Source of the DNA: Neptuniibacter victor
GTDB taxonomy: Bacteria > Pseudomonadota > Gammaproteobacteria > Pseudomonadales > Balneatricaceae
DNA length: 64,000 nucleotides
NCBI GenBank assembly: GCA_027943745.1
Contig: AP025763.1
Span: 1,178,001 to 1,242,000, forward strand
Reading direction: 5' to 3'
Positions 9,008 to 16,795 of the stretch are shown piece after piece (position 1 is the first letter of the stretch; each line of letters opens with the position of its first letter). The notes under the pieces were generated by a model, which worked only from the letters and a program-made list of their open reading frames with translations, was not told the DNA's origin and ran no database searches. The position numbers and the translations under genes are program-made.

Positions 9008-9793
9008 TTAAGTGAAACGTACAGATGCAGAACCGATACCGCCGATGCTGACGGTCATAAAGTCACCGGCTTGAACCGGCTCTAGTGGAACAAGGGAGCC
9101 CGATAAAATGACTTCACCCGCTTTAAGTGGAATACCAAACTCACCAAGGGTGTTTGCTAACCAAGTGACACAGTTAACAGGGCTGCCTAGCGCTGCGGCA
9201 CCTGCACCCGTAGAGATGATTTGACCGTTTTTCTCAACGACCATACCGCAGGTAGACAGATCTACTTGGCTTGGACTGATGGCTGTATCACCCAATACAA
9301 ACAACCCGCAAGAGGCGTTATCCGCAACTGTATCTTGAATCTTGATCTGCCAGTTTTCGATGCGTGAATCGACTATTTCAAAACATGGCATGACGCATTC
9401 GGTTGCGGCAAGAACATCAGCATTAGTGATCCCCGGCCCGATAAGATCTTTCTTAAGGATAAAAGCGATTTCACCTTCGGCTTTTGGCTGAATCAGACGA
9501 TCGCTAATCGGCATCTCTGAGCCTTGGCTAAAAGCCATATCGTCAGTTAGGTAGCCAAAATCGGGTTGATGAACATTCAGCATGTTCTGCACAGCTTTTG
9601 AGGTAACACCGATCTTTTTGCCAATAATTTTAGCGCCAGCTTGTACTCTACGTTCAACCATACGTAGTGAAATATGATAGGCGTCTTCGATACTGATATC
9701 GTCAAAGCGCTCAGTGAAAGGTCGTAGTGTTTCTTTTTTAGTGAGGGCTTGATATAGCTCATCGCCACACTGTTGGATCAATTGCTTATCCAT
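9008..9793 (-). CDS. dmpE: 2-oxopent-4-enoate hydratase
   Basis: 261 residues of the fumarylacetoacetase-like hydratase/decarboxylase family. Motifs are KIIGKKIGVTSKAVQNML near 55-72, the metal-binding AEGEIAF around 106-112 and MPCFEIVDSRIENWQ around 135-149. It adds water to 2-hydroxypenta-2,4-dienoate to give 4-hydroxy-2-oxovalerate. It is paralogous to the decarboxylase at 6232-7023. The order is semialdehyde dehydrogenase, hydratase, acetaldehyde dehydrogenase, aldolase. The dmpD hydrolase normally found just before this gene is absent, and only a 60-base gap with a hairpin is there. Confidence 0.94.
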   Translation of the reverse strand: MDKQLIQQCGDELYQALTKKETLRPFTERFDDISIEDAYHISLRMVERRVQAGAKIIGKKIGVTSKAVQNMLNVHQPDFGYLTDDMAFSQGSEMPISDRLIQPKAEGEIAFILKKDLIGPGITNADVLAATECVMPCFEIVDSRIENWQIKIQDTVADNASCGLFVLGDTAISPSQVDLSTCGMVVEKNGQIISTGAGAAALGSPVNCVTWLANTLGEFGIPLKAGEVILSGSLVPLEPVQAGDFMTVSIGGIGSASVRFT

Positions 9794-9814
9794 AACAATT
9801 CCTTTGGAATTTGT

Positions 9815-9846
9815 TGCTAAATACTTTCTATGTGGGGTATTTAGCA
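9815..9846 (-). other. Intercistronic stem-loop between dmpC and dmpE
   Basis: Perfect ten-base inverted repeat, TGCTAAATAC and GTATTTAGCA, around a 12-base loop. There is no T run, so it is not a classical terminator. It occupies the point where dmpD lies in Pseudomonas operons. It may be an mRNA processing or stability element; that is inference. Confidence 0.6.
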
Positions 9847-9853
9847 GTGAGAA

Positions 9854-11314
9854 TTAGAGTTTGATGCAGATGTTTTTTAGCTCGGTATAAAATTCCAAAC
9901 CATGTACACCGCCTTCACGGCCGATACCGGATTGTTTAGCGCCACCGAATGCTGTGCGCAGATCCCTAAGGAACCAGCTATTTACCCAGCAGATACCGAC
10001 TTCCATCTGTTCAGCAACACGAGATGCCCGTGCTGAATTTTCAGTCCAGATAGCTGCTGATAAGCCATAATTAGTATCGTTAGCTAATTCGATAACTTCT
10101 TCTTCAGTGTCAAAAGGGCGGATGTGGCAGCATGGACCGAAGATCTCTTCACGAATAACGCGGGCATCATCGGCTAAACCGGTCCAGATTGTGGGTTCTA
10201 CCCAAGCGCCGTCATTTAAGTCGTCTCCCATCTCTGGAACGCCGCCGCCGATGACAACTTGTGCACCTTCTTCAACGGCTAATCGATAATAGGAAAGGAC
10301 CTTTTCTTTATGTTCTTGGCTAACAAGAGGCCCAAAATCGACGCTGCTGTCTTCAGGGCGACCGAGCTTAAGTTTCTCGACACCTTCTTTTAGGCGCTGT
10401 ACAAACGCTTCAAATATTGGGCGCTCTACATAAACACGTTCGGTGCCTAAACAAACTTGCCCGCAGTTTACAAAGGCGGAGCGCATGGTTCCTTCAATCG
10501 CTTTGTCCATATCGCAATCGGCGAAAACAATGCCAGGGTTTTTACCTCCACACTCTAAAGAGATATTACGAAGGCCTACCGATGCTGCGCGCATGATGGT
10601 TTCGCCGGTTCTTGTTTCACCGGTAAAGGTGATGGCATCAACATCTTTGTGCTCAGTGAGGTAGGCGCCCGCTGAGTCAGGGCCAAAGCCATGAACAACG
10701 TTATATACTCCAGCAGGAACACCACATTCATTCATAACTTCGCCAAGCAGCGTTGCTGTTGCAGGAGTTTCTTCAGAGGGTTTAACAACCACCGTATTAC
10801 CGCATGCGAGAGCAGGGCCTACTTTCCAGGTCATTAATAGTAATGGCAGGTTCCATGGGCTAATAACAGCAATTACCCCTTTAGGAGTGCGATGGCCGTA
10901 GTTCAGTGCGCTAGCGCCATCAGGTGTATCAAGCTTAAATGCTTCAGTTGGGTGGTTTGCAAGTGTCTCTGAAAACGCTTTGAAATTGGCTGCCCCACGA
11001 GGTATATCAATATGTGAAGCGATTTTCTGAGGTTTGCCTGTATCAAGACATTCCGCTTCAAGGAATTCGTCGAAGCGCTCATTAATGCGATCAGCAACTT
11101 TATTTAATAGTTGTATACGCTGCGCTTGGGTCATCTTCCCCCAAGGGCCTGCCATTGCTTCTTTCGCTGCTGTGACAGCAGAATTAACTTCACTTTGACC
11201 TGCTTCATGAACAAGGCCGATAAGGCTATTATCAACAGGGCAGCGGTTTTCAAATGTGTTGCCGCTGGCCGTTGTAACGAATTGACCGTTGATAAAGTTT
11301 TTAAATTCTTTCAT
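9854..11314 (-). CDS. dmpC: 2-hydroxymuconic semialdehyde dehydrogenase
   Basis: 486 residues, an aldehyde dehydrogenase superfamily member of the DmpC/XylG type. Catalytic residues are visible: Glu254 in LECGGKNPG and Cys288 in GQVCLG. ISPWNLP (151-157) and the TFTGET nucleotide loop (229-234) are intact. It oxidises 2-hydroxymuconate semialdehyde to 2-hydroxymuconate with NAD+, opening the 4-oxalocrotonate branch. It follows the catechol dioxygenase gene with a 104-base gap holding a long hairpin. Because no dmpD hydrolase is present, this enzyme appears to be the only exit for the ring-cleavage product. Confidence 0.95.
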   Translation of the reverse strand: MKEFKNFINGQFVTTASGNTFENRCPVDNSLIGLVHEAGQSEVNSAVTAAKEAMAGPWGKMTQAQRIQLLNKVADRINERFDEFLEAECLDTGKPQKIASHIDIPRGAANFKAFSETLANHPTEAFKLDTPDGASALNYGHRTPKGVIAVISPWNLPLLLMTWKVGPALACGNTVVVKPSEETPATATLLGEVMNECGVPAGVYNVVHGFGPDSAGAYLTEHKDVDAITFTGETRTGETIMRAASVGLRNISLECGGKNPGIVFADCDMDKAIEGTMRSAFVNCGQVCLGTERVYVERPIFEAFVQRLKEGVEKLKLGRPEDSSVDFGPLVSQEHKEKVLSYYRLAVEEGAQVVIGGGVPEMGDDLNDGAWVEPTIWTGLADDARVIREEIFGPCCHIRPFDTEEEVIELANDTNYGLSAAIWTENSARASRVAEQMEVGICWVNSWFLRDLRTAFGGAKQSGIGREGGVHGLEFYTELKNICIKL

Positions 11315-11367
11315 TTGTTAGTCTCATTCAGATAGAGATCAGGCCCTTGTCCAGTTATATGCAGCCA

Positions 11368-11407
11368 TGCCAAAGGAGTGGGGACAAAGGTAACCACTCA
11401 TTTGGCA
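11368..11407 (-). other. Long intercistronic stem-loop between dmpB and dmpC
   Basis: Inverted repeat TGCCAAA-GG-AGTGG paired with CCACT-CA-TTTGGCA around a 12-base loop: 12 base pairs with an internal mismatch. No T run follows on the minus strand. It probably affects transcript stability or differential expression downstream of the dioxygenase gene; function is inferred. Confidence 0.65.
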
Positions 11408-11418
11408 AACGGTTTTAA

Positions 11419-12342
11419 TTAGGTCACAGCGCTTAAGAAACGCTCGTTCAGAACGCGGTCATGGTAGAAAATAGCTTTACCTAATTCGTCCGCTGTCCAT
11501 GTAACTGGCTCATGGTCTGGATAGTGGTAATCACCACCACAGAACACCTCTGTACGGTTGCCGGACGGATCAAAGAAATAGATGGTTTTACCATGCGTCA
11601 GGCCATGACGTGTTGGGCCAATATCTAATGATGTGTCAGTCATTGAGATAAGGTCCGCAGCGCGTAGAACATCTTCCCATGTCTCTAGGAAGAACGATGA
11701 ATGATGGAATTTACCTAGCTCTGGGTGCTCAATAAACGCAACGTCATGGGCTTTCATGCCAGCGGTTAAAAAGCCTGCGAGTCGAGTACCTTCGCCGTCT
11801 AATACTTGCTCAGCAATATCGAAACCAAGAACCTCTGTGAATAGCTGAATCGTGCCAGCAATATTTGGTCCGTAGAGTAAGCAGTGGTCAAAACGAGTTG
11901 CTTTCATGCCTTTAAGGTCACGAGGGAAGGCTTCAGGGTTTACGTTGCTGACACCCCATTTCCCGGTTTGTTCTTTCTCTGCGTATATTTCGAACATATG
12001 ACCTGTCGGAGAGTCGAATCGTACACGGCGGCCACAGCCGTCTAGCTCTCCTGCTGGTATCGCTTCAACGTTACAACCAAAAGCGATAAGTTCTTGTTCT
12101 AGTTTCTCAAGAACTTGGTTATTCAGTACTTTATAGCCAACAAAGTCCATGCCGGGCTCGTCTGCTTCCCTGAGTACTACTGAAAACTTATCAACTTCCG
12201 TCCAGCCTTTCAGGTAGACACGTCCTTGGGAATCTTTATGTGTTTCGATTAAGCCAATTAGATCACGGTAGTGTTCTAACGCTTCTGCCATATCTAGTAC
12301 TCTAATTTGGATATGACCAGGTCGCATTACGCCTTTTTTCAT
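11419..12342 (-). CDS. dmpB: Catechol 2,3-dioxygenase
   Basis: 307 residues, the exact size of the XylE/DmpB extradiol dioxygenases. The three Fe(II) ligands fall at the same numbers as in XylE: His153 in [11 protein letters not shown], His214 in GKFHHSSFF, and Glu265 in GNRTEVF. Two vicinal-oxygen-chelate modules are present, the N-terminal one lacking metal ligands. The enzyme cleaves catechol between C2 and C3 to 2-hydroxymuconic semialdehyde. The ferredoxin gene just upstream encodes the factor that re-reduces oxidised iron. Residues match the type I.2.A enzymes that act on catechol and 4-methylcatechol. Confidence 0.97.
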   Translation of the reverse strand: MKKGVMRPGHIQIRVLDMAEALEHYRDLIGLIETHKDSQGRVYLKGWTEVDKFSVVLREADEPGMDFVGYKVLNNQVLEKLEQELIAFGCNVEAIPAGELDGCGRRVRFDSPTGHMFEIYAEKEQTGKWGVSNVNPEAFPRDLKGMKATRFDHCLLYGPNIAGTIQLFTEVLGFDIAEQVLDGEGTRLAGFLTAGMKAHDVAFIEHPELGKFHHSSFFLETWEDVLRAADLISMTDTSLDIGPTRHGLTHGKTIYFFDPSGNRTEVFCGGDYHYPDHEPVTWTADELGKAIFYHDRVLNERFLSAVT

Positions 12343-12382
12343 TTCACTCTCCTCAGCCTTATATTTTTTATGTCGCTTATGG

Positions 12383-12721
12383 TTATGAAGTGCCTAGTTC
12401 TACAGCTTCATCGATTTGAAAATGGTCGGACTCAATCACCATGTTCTCACTGGGGAAAGTACGGCATGCTAAGGCATAGCCCTTTTCTGCTTCCTCAGGA
12501 GAAACATGTGCTTTGCTCATGCGCTTACTGGTGAAACGGCCTTTAATGATACGTATCTTGCACATACCACAGCCTCCACCTCGGCAACCAACATTGATGC
12601 AATCAGCGCTTTTCTGTTCCATTCCGCTCAGTAGGCTTTCACCTTGATCGCATAGATAGGTCTTTCCTCTATTCACGACCTTTATTTCGAATGGTTGATT
12701 GCTTGAATCGGTTGAGCTCAT
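12383..12721 (-). CDS. dmpQ: Plant-type [2Fe-2S] ferredoxin reactivating the dioxygenase
   Basis: 112 residues. The cluster ligands are Cys46, Cys51 and Cys54 in CRGGGCGMC, plus Cys86 in LACRTF; Cys41 is an extra nearby Cys. Proteins of the XylT/DmpQ/NahT type re-reduce catechol 2,3-dioxygenase after inactivation by substituted catechols. Here it is the first gene of the lower operon, 40 bases before the dioxygenase gene, as in classical systems, and 37 bases after a sigma-54 promoter. In Pseudomonas dmp this gene follows the hydroxylase genes; here the two operons are split and diverge around the regulator. Confidence 0.92.
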   Translation of the reverse strand: MSSTDSSNQPFEIKVVNRGKTYLCDQGESLLSGMEQKSADCINVGCRGGGCGMCKIRIIKGRFTSKRMSKAHVSPEEAEKGYALACRTFPSENMVIESDHFQIDEAVELGTS

Positions 12722-12757
12722 AAGTTCAGTACCTGTCCTAACTTACATATTACTAAG

Positions 12758-12772
12758 GCAACCCCTGTGCCA
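12758..12772 (-). promoter_or_regulatory. Sigma-54 (-24/-12) promoter of the meta-cleavage operon
   Basis: On the minus strand the sequence reads TGGCACAGGGGTTGC, with GG and GC separated by exactly ten bases. It matches the RpoN consensus and is nearly identical to the promoter at 20052. The predicted transcription start lies about 12 bases downstream, followed by the ferredoxin gene. No other reading of this 347-base gap gives a better promoter. Confidence 0.88.
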
Positions 12773-12902
12773 GAGTTGCTTAGTATCGATATTATTTTTA
12801 ATCAAAAAAATGTAAGGGTATGAAAAATATAGACTAAAAAAATAAAATTGCTAGAAAAGTAAACTATTTTTCTGAAAAAAAATTTACCCATAATTTTTGG
12901 AA

Positions 12903-12918
12903 ATAATGAAATGATTAA
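12903..12918 (-). promoter_or_regulatory. Candidate DmpR-type activator site, proximal
   Basis: Minus-strand 16-mer TTAATCATTTCATTAT, about 130 bases upstream of the -24 element. It contains the 12-mer TAATCATTTCAT also found upstream of the other two catabolic sigma-54 promoters. It resembles the dyad TTGATCAATTGATCAA known for XylR/DmpR-type regulators. Confidence 0.55.
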
Positions 12919-12941
12919 ATTTATGCTGAAACTTTTATGAG

Positions 12942-12957
12942 TTGATCAAATGCTTAA
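12942..12957 (-). promoter_or_regulatory. Candidate DmpR-type activator site, distal
   Basis: Plus-strand TTGATCAAATGCTTAA matches the XylR/DmpR dyad at 13 of 16 positions. It lies about 39 bases, center to center, from the proximal site and about 170 bases from the -24 element, which is the usual range for such enhancer sites. Confidence 0.5.
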
Positions 12958-13031
12958 CTAGATGTGATGTGGATTTTAAAAATGCGTGGTAACGGGTTTT
13001 GTGGGTGAGCGGGGGGGGATAGGTGGTAATT

Positions 13032-13060
13032 CTTAGGCTGCTGTAACTCTACAGCCTAAG
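13032..13060 (-). terminator. Inverted repeat after the regulator gene, possible terminator
   Basis: Nine-pair stem CTTAGGCTG/CAGCCTAAG, nine bases beyond the regulator stop codon on the minus strand. No good T run follows, so it may be a weak or factor-dependent terminator separating the regulator from the ferredoxin operon. A run of eight G residues lies just beyond at 13011-13018. Confidence 0.5.
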
Positions 13061-13068
13061 AGTGAGTG

Positions 13069-14802
13069 TTATTTCTTTAAGCGGTATGCCATTTGAGGTC
13101 GTGTTATGCCAAGAAGCCGCGCCGCTTGGGTGACATTGCCACTGGATTTATCCATTGCTCGTTCAATTAATTGTTGCTCAAAATTATTGAGATCAAAATC
13201 ATTGCTTAACAGTTGATCGATTGTATTACCTTCGGCGATAAGAGCAGCGTCATTGAGGCTGCAAAGTTCTCCTGTTCCTTTCACAATGTTTAAAGGGTGA
13301 GAAGGCTCAGCCAGAGAAGGGAAAAATGATTTCATATCAATCGAACGGTTGTTATCCGTTAAAATAATGCCGCGCTCAATCATGTTTTCGAGTTCTCGAA
13401 TATTTCCCGGCCATTTGTAGTGGATCAGCGATTGCAGTGCTTTATCAGATACGCCAAGCGTCTTTTTGTTGTACATCGAATGGTACTTTTCTAAAAAATG
13501 CTCAATCAATAATGGAATATCATCGACCCTGTCACGAAGAGGAGGGATGTTTACCGGGAAGACGTTAAGACGATAATAAAGGTCGGCTCTAAATCGCCCT
13601 TCTTTGACTGCGACTGCGAGATCTTCGTTTGTTGCGGCGACCACGCGAACATTAATTTTACGTACTTGATTGTCGCCTACCCGTTCCATTTCGTCCTCTT
13701 GAAGCACGCGTAGTAACGCTGCTTGTGCTCGGGGACTTAATTCGATGACTTCATCCAAGAAAATAGTGCCGTTATTTGCCCGTTCAAACTTACCTTCTCT
13801 TGAGTGTGTTGCACCCGTGTAAGCGCCTTTTCTGACGCCAAATAGCTCGGCTTCAATTAGGTCGGGGGGGATGCACGCGCAATTGACTGCGATGAACGCT
13901 TGTTCGGATCGTTCACTGGTTTGATGTAGCCCTCTTGCGACAACTTCTTTACCAACGCCTGTTTCGCCTTGCAGTAGTACCGTGACGCTGCTAGATGATG
14001 CCCGCTGAATTAGGTGGCAGACATGCTTGAAGGCTTTCGATTGGCCGACTGAGTTAAATAACAACGTATCTGAGGGGCTGCGACTATCAACTAAGTTTTC
14101 TCTTAGTGTAGATATTTCATAACGTAGGGCGAATAGCTCTTCAACAATTGGATCTGGGAGTAAGCAGCGTTCCAAGTCTTCCTGGTCTTCCCATTCCTCG
14201 GCCGTTTTGCCAACGATTTTACAATGCTCGGCACCTGAGCCGGCACATTGCATCTCTTTAAAGATAACCTTATGGCCCATGTAATAAGTAGAGAAACCAC
14301 TCGCGTATCCGATAAGGGTCCAGCATATTGGATCTTCAGAAACACCGAATTCATTAATATGAACTTCGGCTTCATAAGAATCATGCCAATTAAATTCAGC
14401 GTAGAACTCTTTGTTTTCTACATCGAATTCAAGTGCGATGGGCTCAACGTTAACCATTCCTTTAATGCAGTGAAGCTGAGGGCCAACAAGGAAGGCTTCG
14501 GCCGTTGAAATCTCAGGGCGTATTTTGTGGGCGAGTTCAGCGTCTTTCATACCGCTTTGGTAGCCAAAGCGCATTAGAAACCCTCGTGCGCGTTCAACGC
14601 CTAGTGAGGCTACTAGCTCTTTGCGTAGTGATCCCATTACTGCTGAGTGGATGAGTAGCATGCGCTGTTCATCCAGCCAAATTTTTCCATTTTCGTGGTC
14701 AAACTGGATTTGTGAAATCAAATCTTCTGATGTCGGGAATTTTAATTCCGGTTGTTCGTTCATTCCTGGTCTCGCTGTATTTATTCTTTTTATATGCTGC
14801 AT
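13069..14802 (-). CDS. dmpR: DmpR/MopR-type phenol-responsive sigma-54 activator
   Basis: 577 residues. Domains in order: XylR-N/V4R sensor (about 25-210), a linker, an AAA+ domain (about 250-485) and a Fis-type HTH (553-577). Walker A GETGVGKE is at 279-286, the sigma-54 loop GAYTGA at 326-331, and Walker B GTIFLDE at 345-351. Residues that in MopR contact the phenol hydroxyl (His106, Trp134) and bind zinc (Cys155, Glu178, Cys181, Cys189) appear here as His111, Trp139, Cys160, Glu183, Cys186 and Cys194, a constant offset of five. A nearby Cys of DmpR is Ser here (Ser189). Phenol binding in the sensor relieves repression of the ATPase. An alternative start at Met14 is possible. It sits between the two operons it probably controls. 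Confidence 0.93.
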   Translation of the reverse strand: MQHIKRINTARPGMNEQPELKFPTSEDLISQIQFDHENGKIWLDEQRMLLIHSAVMGSLRKELVASLGVERARGFLMRFGYQSGMKDAELAHKIRPEISTAEAFLVGPQLHCIKGMVNVEPIALEFDVENKEFYAEFNWHDSYEAEVHINEFGVSEDPICWTLIGYASGFSTYYMGHKVIFKEMQCAGSGAEHCKIVGKTAEEWEDQEDLERCLLPDPIVEELFALRYEISTLRENLVDSRSPSDTLLFNSVGQSKAFKHVCHLIQRASSSSVTVLLQGETGVGKEVVARGLHQTSERSEQAFIAVNCACIPPDLIEAELFGVRKGAYTGATHSREGKFERANNGTIFLDEVIELSPRAQAALLRVLQEDEMERVGDNQVRKINVRVVAATNEDLAVAVKEGRFRADLYYRLNVFPVNIPPLRDRVDDIPLLIEHFLEKYHSMYNKKTLGVSDKALQSLIHYKWPGNIRELENMIERGIILTDNNRSIDMKSFFPSLAEPSHPLNIVKGTGELCSLNDAALIAEGNTIDQLLSNDFDLNNFEQQLIERAMDKSSGNVTQAARLLGITRPQMAYRLKK

Positions 14803-14918
14803 TTTAGAGTTCTTAGGTAGTTAACCGAATGGGAATACATACAGCTTAATAAGCAACATTCATGCACAAATGGAAAAACCATTTTCAGACGGGTTAACCT
14901 AAAAAAACGCGTTTGCGG

Positions 14919-14934
14919 CTGACCAAATAATTAA
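14919..14934 (+). promoter_or_regulatory. Candidate DmpR-type activator site, distal, dmpK promoter
   Basis: CTGACCAAATAATTAA matches the XylR/DmpR dyad at 11 of 16 positions. It shares the pattern TGAYCAAATNNTTAA with the site at 12942. Center to center it is 30 bases (about three helical turns) from the proximal site. Confidence 0.45.
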
Positions 14935-14948
14935 TATTTAACCCTAGC

Positions 14949-14964
14949 CTAATCATTTCATCAC
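14949..14964 (+). promoter_or_regulatory. Candidate DmpR-type activator site, proximal, dmpK promoter
   Basis: CTAATCATTTCATCAC contains the shared 12-mer TAATCATTTCAT (14950-14961), about 150 bases upstream of the -24 element. It overlaps an inverted repeat, CATCACCC at 14959-14966 and GGGTGATG at 14977-14984, which may be a second operator or a hairpin. Confidence 0.55.
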
Positions 14965-15113
14965 CCTTTTGATAGGGGGTGATGCAAATAGTTATTTTGT
15001 TAAGTAGGTAGGTAATTAATTTCAATAGTTAGTTTTTTTTGTTTATAAAAGTCTTTTAAATCAATGTGTTGTTGTTTGTTTTAGTGGTTTGTAAAAAAAG
15101 TTTTAGTGAGGCT

Positions 15114-15128
15114 TGGCACAAGGATTGC
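15114..15128 (+). promoter_or_regulatory. Sigma-54 (-24/-12) promoter of the phenol hydroxylase operon
   Basis: TGGCACAAGGATTGC with the invariant GG and GC ten bases apart. The start of transcription is expected near 15140, about 32 bases before the dmpK ATG. The upstream 300 bases between the regulator and dmpK are AT-rich and hold the activator sites. Confidence 0.92.
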
Positions 15129-15171
15129 TCAAGTCTTTCTCGACGATGGACCAAAAAGTGATTTAAACGAA

Positions 15172-15477
15172 ATGAATAATACTGAGCTAAAACTATCAAA
15201 TGAACAGACTGCTCCAGCCTTCGATCGGTTGGTGAAATATGTTCGTGTACGCAGTGGCGAGGGTGCTCGTTTTGTTGAGTTTGACTTCGCTATCGGTGAC
15301 CCAAGTCTGTTTGTTGAGTTAGTGATGCCCCAAGGGGCCTTTGAACACTTTTGTCGAAAAAACGAAGTGATTCATATGACAACTGAGCAGATGCAGGCCG
15401 TTGATGCCGAAATGGATAAATGGCGCTATGGCGAAGACACGCTGATGGCACATAACCACAATCGCGCAACCCAATAA
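15172..15477 (+). CDS. dmpK: Phenol hydroxylase assembly protein DmpK
   Basis: 101 residues from the ATG at 15172. The frame stays open upstream to a GTG at 15106, but that codon lies before the sigma-54 promoter (15114-15128), so the ATG is the likely start. The segment FDRLVKYVRVRSGEGARFVEFDFAI and the Phe-Glu-rich middle match the DmpK/TomA0 family, a small protein that helps place iron in the oxygenase and is not needed for turnover. It opens the dmpKLMNOP operon, 32 bases before dmpL. The length is close to Pseudomonas DmpK (about 92). Confidence 0.88.
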   Translation: MNNTELKLSNEQTAPAFDRLVKYVRVRSGEGARFVEFDFAIGDPSLFVELVMPQGAFEHFCRKNEVIHMTTEQMQAVDAEMDKWRYGEDTLMAHNHNRATQ

Positions 15478-15509
15478 CAATAAACACGTTTTGCTGGGGC
15501 ACAACCGCA

Positions 15510-16496
15510 ATGACTATTGAAATTAAAACGGCGACATTAGAGCCGGTTCGCAATACTTTTGCACACATAGAGAGACGCTTTGGTGATAAGCCTGCTACGC
15601 GTTATCAAGAAGCTACTTATGATGTGCAGTCTGAAGAATTTTTTCATTACCGTCCGTTATGGCAACCGGAAAAAGAACTAAACGATCCTAGCCGTACCGC
15701 TATTTTGATGGCTGATTGGTACGACTTTAAAGATCCACGTCAGTTCTATTACGGCACTTATGTACAAAGCCGTTCCAAAATGCAGGAAGCGGCAGAGAAT
15801 AACTATGCCTTCTTTGAAAAGCGTAATTTAGCGAGCCACCTTCCAGATAGTATTACTGAAAAGTTAATTCGCTATTTGGTTCCCCTTCGTCATTTAGAGC
15901 ATGGGGCCAACCTGAATAACATGTATGCAAGTTCATATGGTTACGGCACGGCTATTACCCAAGCGTGCTTGTACAACGGAATGGACCGTTTAGGTATCGC
16001 TCAGTATTTGTCTCGTATTGGTCTGATTTTGGACGGTAATAGTGGTGACGCTTTAGCGGAAGCCAAGCTCGTTTGGATGAATGAATCTATCTGGCAAGGC
16101 ATACGTGCTGCGGCAGAGAAGATGACCGTGACAGAAGACTGGTTTGAAGTATTAGTCGCGCAAGACGTCGTACTTGATTCGCTTATGCATGATCTGATTT
16201 ATAACCAATTTGATCAGTGGCTACAGGATAACGGTGCTCAAGATATCGGTATGCTGACTGAATTTATGCAGGTTTGGAATAAAGATACTAGCCGCTGGGT
16301 AGATGCCACGTTAAAGATTGCAGCGGCTGAATCCGACGAAAACAAAGCGCTGTTAGAAAAATGGATTTGCGAGTGGAAAGGGATCTTACTTGAAGCGCTA
16401 GCACCGTTAGCAGATGACATGCTAGGTGGTGATGCGTTATCCCAGGCTGAAGCCGCATTGGATAAGCGATTAACAAAAGCCGGCCTCTTTAAATAA
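15510..16496 (+). CDS. dmpL: Phenol hydroxylase oxygenase beta subunit
   Basis: 328 residues, matching the family (about 330). It belongs to the ferritin-like TmoE/DmpL beta subunits, which pair with the catalytic alpha subunit but lack di-iron ligands. Recognisable segments are RFGDKPATRYQEATYDVQ near 25-42 and LVPLRHLEHGANLNNMYASS near 128-147. The enzyme complex (DmpL, DmpN, DmpO) hydroxylates phenol to catechol. The gene lies 13 bases before dmpM. Substrate range (phenol, cresols, benzene) cannot be read from this subunit. Confidence 0.94.
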   Translation: MTIEIKTATLEPVRNTFAHIERRFGDKPATRYQEATYDVQSEEFFHYRPLWQPEKELNDPSRTAILMADWYDFKDPRQFYYGTYVQSRSKMQEAAENNYAFFEKRNLASHLPDSITEKLIRYLVPLRHLEHGANLNNMYASSYGYGTAITQACLYNGMDRLGIAQYLSRIGLILDGNSGDALAEAKLVWMNESIWQGIRAAAEKMTVTEDWFEVLVAQDVVLDSLMHDLIYNQFDQWLQDNGAQDIGMLTEFMQVWNKDTSRWVDATLKIAAAESDENKALLEKWICEWKGILLEALAPLADDMLGGDALSQAEAALDKRLTKAGLFK

Positions 16497-16509
16497 AAGG
16501 ATTCATAAC

Positions 16510-16779
16510 ATGTCAAAAGTATATATAGCCCTTCAAGACAATGACGAATCTCGTTATATCGTTGAAGCGATAGAGGAAGATAATCCAGAAGCAACGATTA
16601 TCCATATGCCGGCAATGATCCGTATTGAGATGGAAGGCAGACTGACTGTTAATCGTGAAACGGTTGAAGAAAAAATGGGGCGTGATTGGGATGTGCAAGA
16701 GCTGCATCTAAATTTGATCACTCTAGGTGGCAATGTCGATGAAGATGACGACAGCTTAAGCCTGCATTGGAATGAATAA
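16510..16779 (+). CDS. dmpM: Phenol hydroxylase regulatory (effector) protein
   Basis: 89 residues, the standard size of the cofactor-free MmoB/DmpM coupling proteins. It contains the family pattern SRYIVEAIEEDNPEATI and IEMEGRLTVNRETVEEKMGR. It binds the hydroxylase and controls oxygen activation and product release. The AAAAGGA sequence before the ATG is a good ribosome site. It is in the usual position between the beta and alpha subunits. Confidence 0.95.
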   Translation: MSKVYIALQDNDESRYIVEAIEEDNPEATIIHMPAMIRIEMEGRLTVNRETVEEKMGRDWDVQELHLNLITLGGNVDEDDDSLSLHWNE

Positions 16780-16795
16780 GAATAAGGTCTGAATC

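Noticed and set aside
13011-13018. Run of eight G residues as a phase-variation switch
   Set aside because: It lies between operons and about 240 bases from the nearest mapped promoter element, outside any gene or promoter spacer, so a length change has no clear effect.
15106-15171. Longer N-terminus of DmpK from GTG 15106
   Set aside because: The codons run through the sigma-54 -24/-12 element; transcription should begin near 15140, so this part cannot be in the mRNA.
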